57,551 nucleotides of DNA, taken from the IMG/VR virus record IMGVR_UViG_3300009158_000060, positions 1 through 57,551 of that record; one strand, given 5' to 3'. The translations under genes and the position numbers were made by a program. Of this stretch, positions 1-8,700 are shown in pieces. Below the pieces are notes generated by a model that worked only from the letters and a program-made list of their open reading frames with translations, ran no database searches and was not told where the DNA came from. How positions within the stretch are numbered: position 1 is the stretch's first letter; every line of letters starts with the position of its first letter. This stretch comes from a virus.

Positions 1-645
1 ATGACACCACAACAAAACAAATACTATCGAATGCTGAAAGAGCAGATGATGGTGCGTGCGGCAGGGGAAATCATCAGCGCAGTCAACGCGGGTGTTGCGG
101 TAAACAAGCTGCTACAAATATCCTGCGGTGCCGCGTACACAGACGACAGGGAGGTTGTGGAGTTCGACGCATCTCCTCGCCTACACGTGCTGGACGAAGT
201 GCTTGAGGAGACTGAACGCAAAGTCATCATCTTTGCGTTGTTCCGTTCCAGCATCGACACCATAGTGACGCACCTCAGCAAGCAAGGCTATGCCGTGGGA
301 CAGATTCATGGCGACGTGAGCGCCAGCAAACGTGGACAGATCATCGGCGACTTTCAGACCACTGACAGGATACGCGTGCTGGTCTTGCAACCACAAGCAA
401 CAGCGCACGGGATTACCCTAACTGCCGCAGACACTGTTGTGTTCTTTGGGCCACTGATGAGCGTGGAGATGTACACGCAATGTATCGCTCGCGCTGATCG
501 CAAAGGTCAAGACTCTGACAAAGTTACTGTGGTACACATTGAGTCAAGCCCGATTGAGAAAAAACTATTCAAGGCTATGGAGGGTAAAGTTGACGAGCAT
601 AAACTGCTTGTAAACATGTTTGACAGCGAAGTAAAAAATATTTAA
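1..645 (+). CDS. SNF2-family DNA helicase, C-terminal part (5' end cut by window)
   Basis: 214 residues matching the second RecA-like lobe of superfamily 2 SNF2/Rad54-type helicases. Visible are the strand following 'ERKVIIFALF' (about residues 72-81), the 'GQIHGDVSASKR' segment (about 99-110), and a motif V/VI region with 'ATAHGITLTAADTVVFF' and 'QCIARADRKGQ' (arginine finger region). The N-terminal lobe with the Walker A motif is absent, and the first codon reads like an internal methionine, so the gene very probably starts to the left of the window. In phages such helicases usually sit in replication or recombination blocks, which fits the primase-helicase downstream. The piece seen is motor-domain only and gives no target. 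Confidence is high for the family and low for the start. Confidence 0.85.
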   Translation: MTPQQNKYYRMLKEQMMVRAAGEIISAVNAGVAVNKLLQISCGAAYTDDREVVEFDASPRLHVLDEVLEETERKVIIFALFRSSIDTIVTHLSKQGYAVGQIHGDVSASKRGQIIGDFQTTDRIRVLVLQPQATAHGITLTAADTVVFFGPLMSVEMYTQCIARADRKGQDSDKVTVVHIESSPIEKKLFKAMEGKVDEHKLLVNMFDSEVKNI

Positions 646-654
646 AGAAAGGAG

Positions 655-682
655 TTGCATTGGATTTTGTTCCGTGTATGAT
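655..682 (+). promoter_or_regulatory. possible promoter before the 149-aa gene
   Basis: A TTGCAT box (655-660), a 16-nt spacer and TATGAT (677-682) resemble a weak sigma70 promoter. The following bases (GTTAAAC, then AACAGGAGAAG) resemble those after the better promoter at 50728-50736, which is the main reason for listing it. Only three of six -35 bases match consensus. Confidence 0.3.
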
Positions 683-715
683 GTTAAACGTTAGACAAAA
701 CAACAGGAGAAGCAA

Positions 716-1165
716 GTGACTACAACAATAGACGATGACGCTCCCGCACAAGAGGAGCACAACGAATTAACCACTGTCCCTATGGACAAGTTGGCTAAGG
801 TGTACCGTAAGATGGCGGCTCGAATTCAAGAGCTGACTCAAGCGTACGAAAACGAAGTTGAGGAAATCAAGCGGCAACAAGACACCGTGAAGATCGCACT
901 CAAAGATCAGATGCTTGCACTGGGCATGTCCTCTGTGCGCACTGACCAAGGCACTGTGGTGTTGTCAACAAAGACACGCTACAACACACAAGACTGGGAT
1001 TCATTCAAGACATTCGTGCTTCAACACGAAGCCGTTGACTTGTTGGAGAAGCGTATTGCGCAGACCAACATGGCAACATTCCTTGAAGACAACCCCGGCC
1101 TCGTACCACCCGGATTGAACTCATTAACTGAGTACGCAATCTCTGTTCGCAAACCAACCAAGTAA
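716..1165 (+). CDS. Hypothetical coiled-coil protein, Gp157-like layout
   Basis: 149 residues starting at GTG behind a good AGGAGAAG ribosome site. An acidic N-terminus is followed by a long helix (about residues 25-70, rich in K/E/Q heptads), then a beta-rich segment ('VRTDQGTVVLSTKTRY') and a short C-terminal part. This layout, a coiled coil followed by a small beta unit, resembles siphovirus Gp157-type and Gam-like proteins found beside phage single-strand binding and replication genes. I cannot confirm homology by eye. The next gene begins 16 bases later, so the two are probably co-translated with the helicase. A role in DNA protection or recombination is inference from position only. Confidence 0.75.
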   Translation: MTTTIDDDAPAQEEHNELTTVPMDKLAKVYRKMAARIQELTQAYENEVEEIKRQQDTVKIALKDQMLALGMSSVRTDQGTVVLSTKTRYNTQDWDSFKTFVLQHEAVDLLEKRIAQTNMATFLEDNPGLVPPGLNSLTEYAISVRKPTK

Positions 1166-1181
1166 TCAGGAGAAATATCAC

Positions 1182-2135
1182 ATGACTAATGTGACGCTTT
1201 TTAACAAAGCAAACGTACCCGCGTTTGCAAAGAATCGTGAGGGCATGTCCTCAGTTGCTAAAGCTCTGGCTGGCAACAACGTAGATACATCCAAACGTAT
1301 CTCAATCAGAGGCGGCGTGTTCCGTCTGTACAGCGGCGGTAAAGAGATCGCTTCAATCGAAGAACGCTATCTGGACGTTGTGTTCGTTGCCGCTGCGCCA
1401 GACATTGGCCGCGTGTTCTACGCCAAGTCCTACGATGGTGAGGTGTCTGCGCCTGACTGCTGGTCGGCTGATGGTAAGACCCCCTCTATTGATGCGGGTA
1501 ACAAACAGCACGCCAACTGCAAAGACTGCCCACAGAATATTGCAGGGTCTGGTCAGAACAACAGCCGCGCATGCCGCTTCCAGCAACGTGTTGCCGTAGT
1601 ATTAGCCAACGATATGGATGGCGACATTCTCCAGTTGACTCTGCCAGCTAAGTCCATCTTTGGTGATGGTGAAGGTGACAACCGTCCGTTGAAGGCGTAC
1701 GTCAAGTGGTTGATGGCGCAACAAGACCCTATTGACCCCAGCTTGGTCGTGACGCGTCTGAAGTTTGATACCAAGTCGGAAAGCCCGAAGCTGTTCTTCA
1801 AAGAGATGCGCTGGTTGAACGATGACGAGTATGAGACAGTCTCCGCAAAAGCCGCTTCTCCCGAAGCCCAGCGTGCCGTTTCTATGACTATGCCGAAACC
1901 CGCTACGGTGGCGGCTCCTCTGGCTATTGCTGGCAAACGTCCTGCCGTGGCTGAAGTGGCTGAGGAAGAAGAACCGCCAGCACCAGCACCCAAGGCAAAG
2001 AAAGCCAAGGCCGCGCCTGCTGTGGAGGAAGAAAGCGAAGAGCCTACTGTGCGTAAGGAAGAGAAGAAGCCGAATGCCGTGCCTGCCAAGAAATCAAACT
2101 TGGCGGCAATGGTTGACGATTGGGAAGAAGACTAA
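1182..2135 (+). CDS. Candidate single-stranded DNA-binding protein with zinc site
   Basis: 317 residues. The N-terminal two thirds look like a folded beta-rich domain with four cysteines (C93, C113, C116, C131) that could bind one zinc ion. From about residue 220 it becomes a low-complexity linker rich in A, P, K and E, ending in an acidic, aromatic tip ('MVDDWEED'). A folded core, flexible linker and acidic tip is the plan of bacterial SSB, T7 gp2.5 and T4 gp32, where the tip docks replication partners. It lies between helicase and primase genes. I see no clear OB-fold motif, so the assignment rests on architecture and context. It could instead be another zinc-binding replication accessory protein. 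Confidence 0.55.
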   Translation: MTNVTLFNKANVPAFAKNREGMSSVAKALAGNNVDTSKRISIRGGVFRLYSGGKEIASIEERYLDVVFVAAAPDIGRVFYAKSYDGEVSAPDCWSADGKTPSIDAGNKQHANCKDCPQNIAGSGQNNSRACRFQQRVAVVLANDMDGDILQLTLPAKSIFGDGEGDNRPLKAYVKWLMAQQDPIDPSLVVTRLKFDTKSESPKLFFKEMRWLNDDEYETVSAKAASPEAQRAVSMTMPKPATVAAPLAIAGKRPAVAEVAEEEEPPAPAPKAKKAKAAPAVEEESEEPTVRKEEKKPNAVPAKKSNLAAMVDDWEED

Positions 2136-2163
2136 GGAGGAGGGGGCTTCGGCCCCTTACAAC
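2136..2163 (+). promoter_or_regulatory. Ribosome site with CUUCGG hairpin between Shine-Dalgarno and start
   Basis: GGAGG (2136-2140) lies 23 bases before the ATG at 2164, too far for normal use. Directly after it is a stem of GGGGC (2143-2147), a TTCG loop and GCCCC (2152-2156), extended by G-T and A-T pairs to 2141-2158. Folding this C(UUCG)G hairpin leaves five bases between GGAGG and ATG. No T-run follows, so it is not a normal terminator. Confidence 0.7.
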
Positions 2164-2442
2164 ATGGCTTACTCACAACAAACAATCAACATGGTCATGA
2201 AAGCGCCGAAGACGTTGGGTAACCAACTCGGGCGCTGGGCTGTTCACCACAACTTTTCTGTCGTAAGAATCTCTCAAGCACTTGGTGTTTCACGCCAATC
2301 TGTTTACAACTGGTTCGGCGGCGGCGAAGTTTTTGTAGCTTACCGGCCATCGGCAAGCTCACTTCTCAAAATCCTACAAACATCAAGCACAGCCGACGAG
2401 GCTTGGAGAAAAACATGCAAGGCATTCAACCTAAGCAACTGA
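2164..2442 (+). CDS. Small helix-turn-helix DNA-binding protein
   Basis: 92 residues starting MAYSQQTINM. The central segment 'VRISQALGVSRQSVYNWF' (about residues 34-51) is a textbook helix-turn-helix of the XRE/homeodomain-like type: a helix, the 'GVS' turn and a recognition helix 'RQSVYNWF'. The remainder is basic and helical. I chose this ATG rather than upstream codons in the same frame because those run inside the preceding gene and because the hairpin-spaced GGAGG serves this ATG. It overlaps the next gene by 28 bases. It is probably a phage transcription factor or replication-associated DNA binder. The target is unknown. Confidence 0.75.
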   Translation: MAYSQQTINMVMKAPKTLGNQLGRWAVHHNFSVVRISQALGVSRQSVYNWFGGGEVFVAYRPSASSLLKILQTSSTADEAWRKTCKAFNLSN

Positions 2443-2624
2443 GTAACAACGAACTTCTACGCTACATCTACATCACGGGCTTCGACAAAGTTCCACCGGA
2501 CTGGGTTGAGACGCTTGTAGAACGCTTGGCTGGTTTTATTGATGCCAGAGAATCAATCTACCAAGATGGCTTTGAAGAAGGTTTTCAGCAAGGCGTAGCA
2601 CACGCTAACGACGACTTCAAATAA
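2415..2624 (+). CDS. Hypothetical protein, 69 aa
   Basis: A short acidic protein with an N-terminal helical part ('NNELLRYIYITGF', then 'DWVETLVERLAGFIDAR') and a C-terminal 'GFEEGFQQGVAHANDDF' stretch typical of small helical phage proteins. The ATG at 2415 has GGAG six bases upstream; a TTG at 2403 in the same frame is less likely. It begins inside the helix-turn-helix gene and ends 14 bases before the primase gene, suggesting translational coupling. I do not recognise a family. Confidence 0.65.
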   Translation: MQGIQPKQLSNNELLRYIYITGFDKVPPDWVETLVERLAGFIDARESIYQDGFEEGFQQGVAHANDDFK

Positions 2625-2638
2625 CCCAAAGGATAGAC

Positions 2639-5548
2639 ATGACTCCGCTTGAGTTCCTAGCGGTGGTTTTGCCGTCTCCGGGTTTAGGCTCGTATTGCGC
2701 GGTAGAACTCACGAAAAGAAAACAACATGTGTTCACGGACACAATCGAGGAACTGCACCCCCACATAGACAACTGGAACAACGATAACTGCGACATCTTC
2801 TACGCTGTCTCATGCTTCAATGGAAAGAAGCGCGAAGCTGACAAAGCTACGCACGTAAAGTCTTTCTTTGTTGACTTGGACGGGTACGCATCAAAGAAAG
2901 ATGCAGTACTGGCGCTGGATGCGTTCATGGCAAAGGTCGGGCTTGATGCGCTCGGCAAACCGTGGATTGTTGGTTCAGGTGGGGGACTGCATTGCTACTG
3001 GCCGATGTCCCGCGACATGACGATTGCTGAATGGCGACCTGTTGCGCAGAACATAAAACTTCTATGCAAACAAGAAGGTATGGTCATCGACATGGCTGTC
3101 ACCGCAGATGCGGCTAGGCTGATGCGGGTGCCGGGCACCAAGAACCACAAGAAGAAGTATGTGCAACCTCTTCCTGTAAAGCTGTTGATGGAAGGCGACC
3201 TGTTTGACTTTGATGCGTTTGCTGAAGTCATTAACTCCAACCTCAAGGAGAAGGCACCACCGCAAGCTGACCCCATCATGTTGCCGGGGGCGCGGCCAAA
3301 GAACGTGAAGACAACTGCACAGATCAAGATGATGCAGAACAGCCGCACAGTCTTTGCCGAGTTCCAACCTCACTGCGCCCAGATTGCTGACTACGTTGCC
3401 ACAGCCCAAGAGGACGGCAAAGAACCTATCTGGAGGGCGTTGCTGTCATGGGCTAAGGTCTGTGATGATGGTATGGAACACGCGATTAAGCTAAGCGACC
3501 TGCACCCGTACCCACACGAGCGCATGCACCAGAAGTTGGCTGAGATCAAAGGGCCGTACTCTTGCTTGGCATTAGACTCGCTGAACCCCGGGATATGCAC
3601 AAGTTGTCCACACTGGGGGAAGATTACAAATCCGCTGATCCTTGGCAGGGAGATCAAGGTTGACAACACAGAGAAAGTCATACCGCTAAATACTGTCAGC
3701 GAAGACTTTGTAGAAGAAGAATTCTTTGCGCTTGAGGATGCAGGAGACAGCGACGAACCAGAACACATTGATGCAGTCAAGCGCCCTCCTCCACCACGTG
3801 GGTACAGCTACGGCGAGAACGGCGGTGTGTACTTTGTAAGGATTGATGAAGACGAGGACGGCAAGAAATCCAAGAAGACTACGCAGCTTGTTCCGTACGA
3901 CTTGTTTGTGGTTGACCTGCTTAAGATGGAGGAAGACCATCTGGTTCACATGGCCGCTGTGCGTCCCGAAGGCGTGCTGACACTTAACTTCCCACAGAAA
4001 TCAATCGTGAGCAAGGACGAGACTCTCAAGTGGCTGGCAAGCCAGAACATCGTGTCCACATTTGCTGGCTTCGACAAACAGCTTTATGAGTATGTACGCG
4101 CTTGTGTAGGTGAGGCATCGCAGTCCAAGAAGCCCATCGTTGTGCCGTACCAATGTGGTTGGCAAGAGAACGACAGCTTTGTTTACAACCACCGCGTGTT
4201 CAGCAAAGATGGTGGAGAGACCCGCGTCCCGATGCCCGGCCTTGAGAACATCAACCGCAACACATCGGGGGCTGGCAGTATAGATAAGTGGCGTGAGTTG
4301 TGGCAGACCATATTCGTGAACAAGCCCGGCATGAATACCGCGCTGGCTGTGTGTCTGGATTCGTTCGGTGCACCACTGATGCGGTTCACGGAGTACGAGG
4401 GGTTTGTGTGGCACATTGGTTCACGCCATTCTGGTACTGGTAAATCACTGGTGCTGAGCGCAAAGGCTGGCGTGTGGGGACACCCACTGCGGTACAGAAC
4501 AGGTAAGGGCACATCTCCGGTTGCAATGCAGCAACGTGCAGGTCTGCTTAACAGCATGCCGCTTCTGATTGACGAGATCACAAACACCCAACGTGCCAAC
4601 ATGGAGTGGGCACCAACGTTTATCTTTGACTTTGCTGAAGCGCAGGGCAAGGAGCGTATGGAGTCTGGTGCAAACAAAGAACGCATCAACAACACGACAT
4701 GGAAGACAACGTGCACCATGACTTCCAACGAAAGCCTGACAGACTACATGGCAGGGGCAAGGAAGTTCAGCTCAAACGGTGAGCTTCTGCGTATGCTGGA
4801 GTGGAATCCAAACGTCAAACTGGAATGGACTCCGCAAGAACGTGAAATTCTGTTGGAGATGAAGCACAACTATGGCGTGGCTGGAGAAGCGTGGATCAGG
4901 TGGCTGACAAAGAACCAGCACGTTGCAGAACAAGTTGTAGCCAAGACGCACAAGCACTTGAAAAAGGTCATGGACTTCGATGATGACGAACGCTACTGGC
5001 ACGCTGGTTGCACGGTCATTGTTGCGGCGGCTGTGCTTCTTCGCAGGGACTACGCCGGTATCATTGATGTAGAGGTGCAGAAAGTTATTGATGCGCTTAA
5101 GCTTGTTGTTGAGAAAGCCCGTGGCATTATCCGTGGCAGTGTGCGCACCGCTGAGGATGTATTGAACGCCTACACCGGAGACAACTACGGAAGCTTCATC
5201 ATCATTAAGAAAGCTGAGGGTCGCCTGATGGCCGCATGGGGGGATGGCGAGTCTGTTGACAAGTCGCTCACCAGATCAAAAGTACTTGGACGTGTTGAGC
5301 ATGGGACGCTTGCAGATGGATTCAGAGAGTATTACATTGAGGAACAACTTCTCAGGAAGCATTGCGTCAGCATGAGCTTTAGCTACGATGACTTTAAGAA
5401 GCAGATGGAGAAGATGTTTCGCGTCAAGTACTCCAAGAAAGATATGCTGGGCAAGACCAACGGCCCATCCATGCGCGTCAACGCTATGCACATAACTTTT
5501 GAGGAAGAGCAGTTCAATGGAAATAATCTATCCGTGGGCGACACTTAA
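2639..5548 (+). CDS. Primase-helicase fusion (AEP-type primase plus DUF927-like helicase)
   Basis: 969 residues. The N-terminal region has the signature of an archaeo-eukaryotic primase catalytic core: 'FFVDLDGY' (metal-binding D79 and D81), 'GSGGGLHCYW' (H118) and 'RLMRVPGTKNHK' (about 160-171), as in RepB/PriCT-type primases. A cysteine segment 'GICTSCPHWGKI' follows at about residues 317-328. The C-terminal half has a Walker A 'GSRHSGTGKS' (594-603, K602) and Walker B 'LLIDEI' (D645, E646) in a DUF927-like helicase context. It would prime and unwind the phage origin. The ribosome site is AAAGGA. No separate primase or helicase loader is visible, so this protein could run initiation on its own. 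The last 32 bases overlap the start of the next gene. Confidence 0.88.
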   Translation: MTPLEFLAVVLPSPGLGSYCAVELTKRKQHVFTDTIEELHPHIDNWNNDNCDIFYAVSCFNGKKREADKATHVKSFFVDLDGYASKKDAVLALDAFMAKVGLDALGKPWIVGSGGGLHCYWPMSRDMTIAEWRPVAQNIKLLCKQEGMVIDMAVTADAARLMRVPGTKNHKKKYVQPLPVKLLMEGDLFDFDAFAEVINSNLKEKAPPQADPIMLPGARPKNVKTTAQIKMMQNSRTVFAEFQPHCAQIADYVATAQEDGKEPIWRALLSWAKVCDDGMEHAIKLSDLHPYPHERMHQKLAEIKGPYSCLALDSLNPGICTSCPHWGKITNPLILGREIKVDNTEKVIPLNTVSEDFVEEEFFALEDAGDSDEPEHIDAVKRPPPPRGYSYGENGGVYFVRIDEDEDGKKSKKTTQLVPYDLFVVDLLKMEEDHLVHMAAVRPEGVLTLNFPQKSIVSKDETLKWLASQNIVSTFAGFDKQLYEYVRACVGEASQSKKPIVVPYQCGWQENDSFVYNHRVFSKDGGETRVPMPGLENINRNTSGAGSIDKWRELWQTIFVNKPGMNTALAVCLDSFGAPLMRFTEYEGFVWHIGSRHSGTGKSLVLSAKAGVWGHPLRYRTGKGTSPVAMQQRAGLLNSMPLLIDEITNTQRANMEWAPTFIFDFAEAQGKERMESGANKERINNTTWKTTCTMTSNESLTDYMAGARKFSSNGELLRMLEWNPNVKLEWTPQEREILLEMKHNYGVAGEAWIRWLTKNQHVAEQVVAKTHKHLKKVMDFDDDERYWHAGCTVIVAAAVLLRRDYAGIIDVEVQKVIDALKLVVEKARGIIRGSVRTAEDVLNAYTGDNYGSFIIIKKAEGRLMAAWGDGESVDKSLTRSKVLGRVEHGTLADGFREYYIEEQLLRKHCVSMSFSYDDFKKQMEKMFRVKYSKKDMLGKTNGPSMRVNAMHITFEEEQFNGNNLSVGDT

Positions 5549-5735
5549 ACCGGGGGAGGGGTTTTTTGTTCCCGGGTTGGATGTCGTAAAGATAAAGGAA
5601 CTGGGGCTACGCGCCTCAGTTCCTTACAAGTACCGGACTCAATCCTTTATTGGTATCAGAAAGGGGTTGATAGGTGTATGGTTTTATCGGAAACCTGTCT
5701 CACAGTCTCCGCCACGGCGATCTTTATCTTCCTGA
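5517..5735 (+). CDS. Small conserved phage protein, 72 aa, overlapping the late operon end
   Basis: Starts MEIIYPWATL at an ATG preceded by GAGGA (5501-5505). Its pattern, 'PWATLKPGEGFFVPGLD' followed by 'GLRASVP' and a C-terminal 'GIRKGLIGVWFYRKP', matches a type of short protein I recall from many phages and prophages; its function is not known to me. It overlaps the primase-helicase gene by 32 bases. At its 3' end it overlaps the opposite-strand polyvalent protein gene by 80 bases. A - strand terminator hairpin also lies within it. Confidence 0.65.
   Translation: MEIIYPWATLKPGEGFFVPGLDVVKIKELGLRASVPYKYRTQSFIGIRKGLIGVWFYRKPVSQSPPRRSLSS
5586..5625 (-). terminator. Intrinsic terminator of the late operon
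   Basis: Read on the - strand: AAGGAACTG pairs with CAGTTCCTT (9 bp), with four more inner pairs around a 5-base loop, followed by TTATCTTT. It lies 31 bases past the stop codon of the giant polyvalent gene and inside the coding region of the small + strand gene. On the + strand no T-run follows, so it should act mainly on the late transcript. Confidence 0.65.
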
Positions 5736-8700
5736 TACTGTCGAGTTGCGCACGCTTTTCTTCTGGCGACATGTTTGATGCGGCAATCGCCCGTTCAGCT
5801 TGAGTCAACTTATTCATGTTGGCTTTAAACTTGTTGGCCATATCGGCTTGCATGTACTCATTGCCGCGACGTTGCAGTAAACCCATTGCGCCAGACATGT
5901 TGCCTTCTTTCACCATCTGGTCAAACGTGTGCTTAACCTTGAGGTTCTCGTTCATGCGCTCGTACACGTTGTTGATGATGCCGCCAGCGTCATTGGGTTG
6001 GAACGCACCACCAACAATAGGGTAGTCTGACAGCCGCTTAACAGCTTGCTCAGGGGTTTCACTTGCGGGTATGCCCACACTGAGTGCGTGCATGAACGCT
6101 GTACCCATAGTGCCGGTGTAGCCACTGATGAGCTGCTCAAACACAATGGGGGAGATGCCCAGTGCTTTACCAACACTTTTGGCCAACTCTGATGTGTTGG
6201 CGCGGAACTGTTCTTCCGGCAGTAGCTGCTTCTCACGCGCAGACAAAATATCCCTACCTGTGTAGAACGACTTGCCAAGCCCGGCTTCAATAGCGGGTTT
6301 CATTATCTGCGGTATGCCGTATGACGAACCGCCGGGTATTGTCTGAAGCAGAATTTGTTTGAACGCTTGCACAGCTTCTTCGCCGCCATGCTCATTGACC
6401 ATGCTGTTGTACAACGCCTCAGGCAACGCTTTGAAAATGTAACCAACTTCAAACGGAACTGGTATACGTACAGGCTCATCCAAACCCGGAATGCGCACAA
6501 ACCAGTTGCCGTATTTTTGGTCAGGGGTAGCGTTCTTGTACGCGTCGTCGTCCTGCATCAAAGCGGCATAGGCAAGGCTGGCCACGGCCATCATGGCACC
6601 ACGCTGTAACATCTTTTCACGGATACGCAGTTGATCGTTGAAAGGCATTTTGCCCATTGACGCTTTGTACAACACGTTCAGACCTTGAATCTGTGCGTTG
6701 AAGAACGGTATCAGTGCATTGGCTACATGTATTGATGGGGACGCGCCTCGCTTGTTGAAGTTCATTGACTCCAGCGCCAACAGTGTTGCCTCCATCTCAG
6801 ACAAACCTTGGTTAATGTAGCTGTTGTACTGCGCACGGCGTGTCGTAGCATCTGCCTCCATACCCATAGCTTCAAGCTTGCCAAGCGCAGACATCCAGCC
6901 CGGCTTGCCCTCAGACACATCACGCAGAATCTTGGTGAGGTCGGCGGCACCGCCAGTAAACTGCTGCCCACCGGTAATACCACGGCGCTCAAGTGTCTGC
7001 TTGGTTGAGGAGTTCAGTTCTTTCAGCGCACCAATGACCGGCATGAAGTCAGCACCCGAGATGATGGGCGCGGCCACAGAGTCACGGAACAACTGCTTCG
7101 CCATGTACAACGGGCTGATAGTAATTGCTTTACGCAACAACAAAGATGGCATCGCCATGACGCGCAACATTGCGGGCATCTGTGTAGGAATACCCTCCAT
7201 ACCTTTGACCAGTATGTCGGCGGGCACGCCAGTATCAAATTCCTTGTTGCCGATCTTGACCTTCTCGGTAGCCAGCACTGCGTAACGATCTTCCCCGTCA
7301 ACACGGAACTTGACCACGTTGGTGCCAGAAGATATTTTTACAAACTTAGCGGCGTTCAGATCAACAAGTTCATGCACAGCATTCTTGGTTGCCAAATTGC
7401 GCATGCCCATATCCATCAACAAGTTGGTGTTTTGCACAGAGCTTGTCAAAAAGTCAAGGATAGGGTTCTCACCGCCAACTAACTCATGTAGGTATGGTTG
7501 CTCCGCAATGCTGCCTATGCGGATAGGAGACTCACTACCAATCACAAGCTCGGCCACGCCGTTGCGTTCACGATAGAACGGAATGTAATCATTCTCGCTG
7601 AGCAGACGCTTTGCAACATCTTTAGATAGAGCGCCAGTGCTGACAACAAAGTTCACCAAGTTGCGGTTGTACGCGTTGTACTCATCTCGCGCACGTTTGA
7701 ACACATCTTCTAAGCCGGGTGTTGCCTTGATGGCGGCCATAGTGTCGTTCAGCAGTTCCTGTGTCACGCCTTCACCAAAGTTCAGTGAACTCAGACCTTT
7801 GTTACCTGCACGGATAGATGCCATATACATGGTGAATTGCCTGTTGACCGCTTCAGCATTGCCGACCATTGGCTGTGCGTCTTTCAGAATCTGCACCACG
7901 TTGTGGATGTTAGCGCTCTCTTTGCTCTCCAGTACGCGCTCAACGCGTCCGTCGGGACGAGTCTTCTCAGTGATTGCTGGTGCACCGTTAGAGATTGCCT
8001 GTGACACAAAGTTCATGCGCTGGTCGTACATGCGCAAGTAGTACAGCATTTGCGTACCCTTGAGCGGCTCCATGTATTTGGCCAGACGCTCGAAGCCTGC
8101 AAACCTATCAACAAGCTGTGTCTCAAAAGCTAGACCTGTGGCGTTGGCCTTAATCTTTTCAGACCAGCCTTTTTGTTTAGCCACAATCTTGTCAACAAAC
8201 TCACTGTGTTTGGCAATCTCTGGGTTGGTGTATTCCGCTGAACGCGAGAACAGCATCTCGCCTTTTTGCCTTGGTTGTGTTTGACTGACTGGGTTGATGT
8301 CAGTAGCGATGATCTGCGCACCTTCATCTTTGTCGCTGAAATCAACGTAATTGTATGTACCGGGCGCTGCTGTGTATAAGGAAGCGTGTCTTGATACAGC
8401 ATCAAAAAACTTTACACCCGCAACGCCTTCGGCATGCAACATTTCAGACGTAAACATAGGGCACAACTCACTTGGCATACCACTTTGTTCAAGCACAGCA
8501 CTTAAAGCGTTATATAAATCACTCCCGCTTTGCCGATCTGGCCGTACATGGCCTATTGAACGGTTAAATACTGCTTGCTGTCTGCTGTCTAACAAATCAT
8601 AGATACGTTTGAACGCATCTTTAACAACTTCTGTTTGTTTGTCTGCATGTTGATCCCAAAGAATGTATTCGTTTTCAGGCCGCGTGTGTAGTGTACGCAT

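Noticed and set aside
2137-2158. Intrinsic terminator between the SSB-like and helix-turn-helix genes
   Set aside because: The hairpin is strong but no T-run follows, and its position between GGAGG and ATG fits translation better.
5550-5582. Hairpin with a T-run (CCGGGGGA / TCCCGGG) after the primase-helicase gene
   Set aside because: The T-run is in the loop rather than after the stem, and the bases code for the small protein there; not a convincing terminator.
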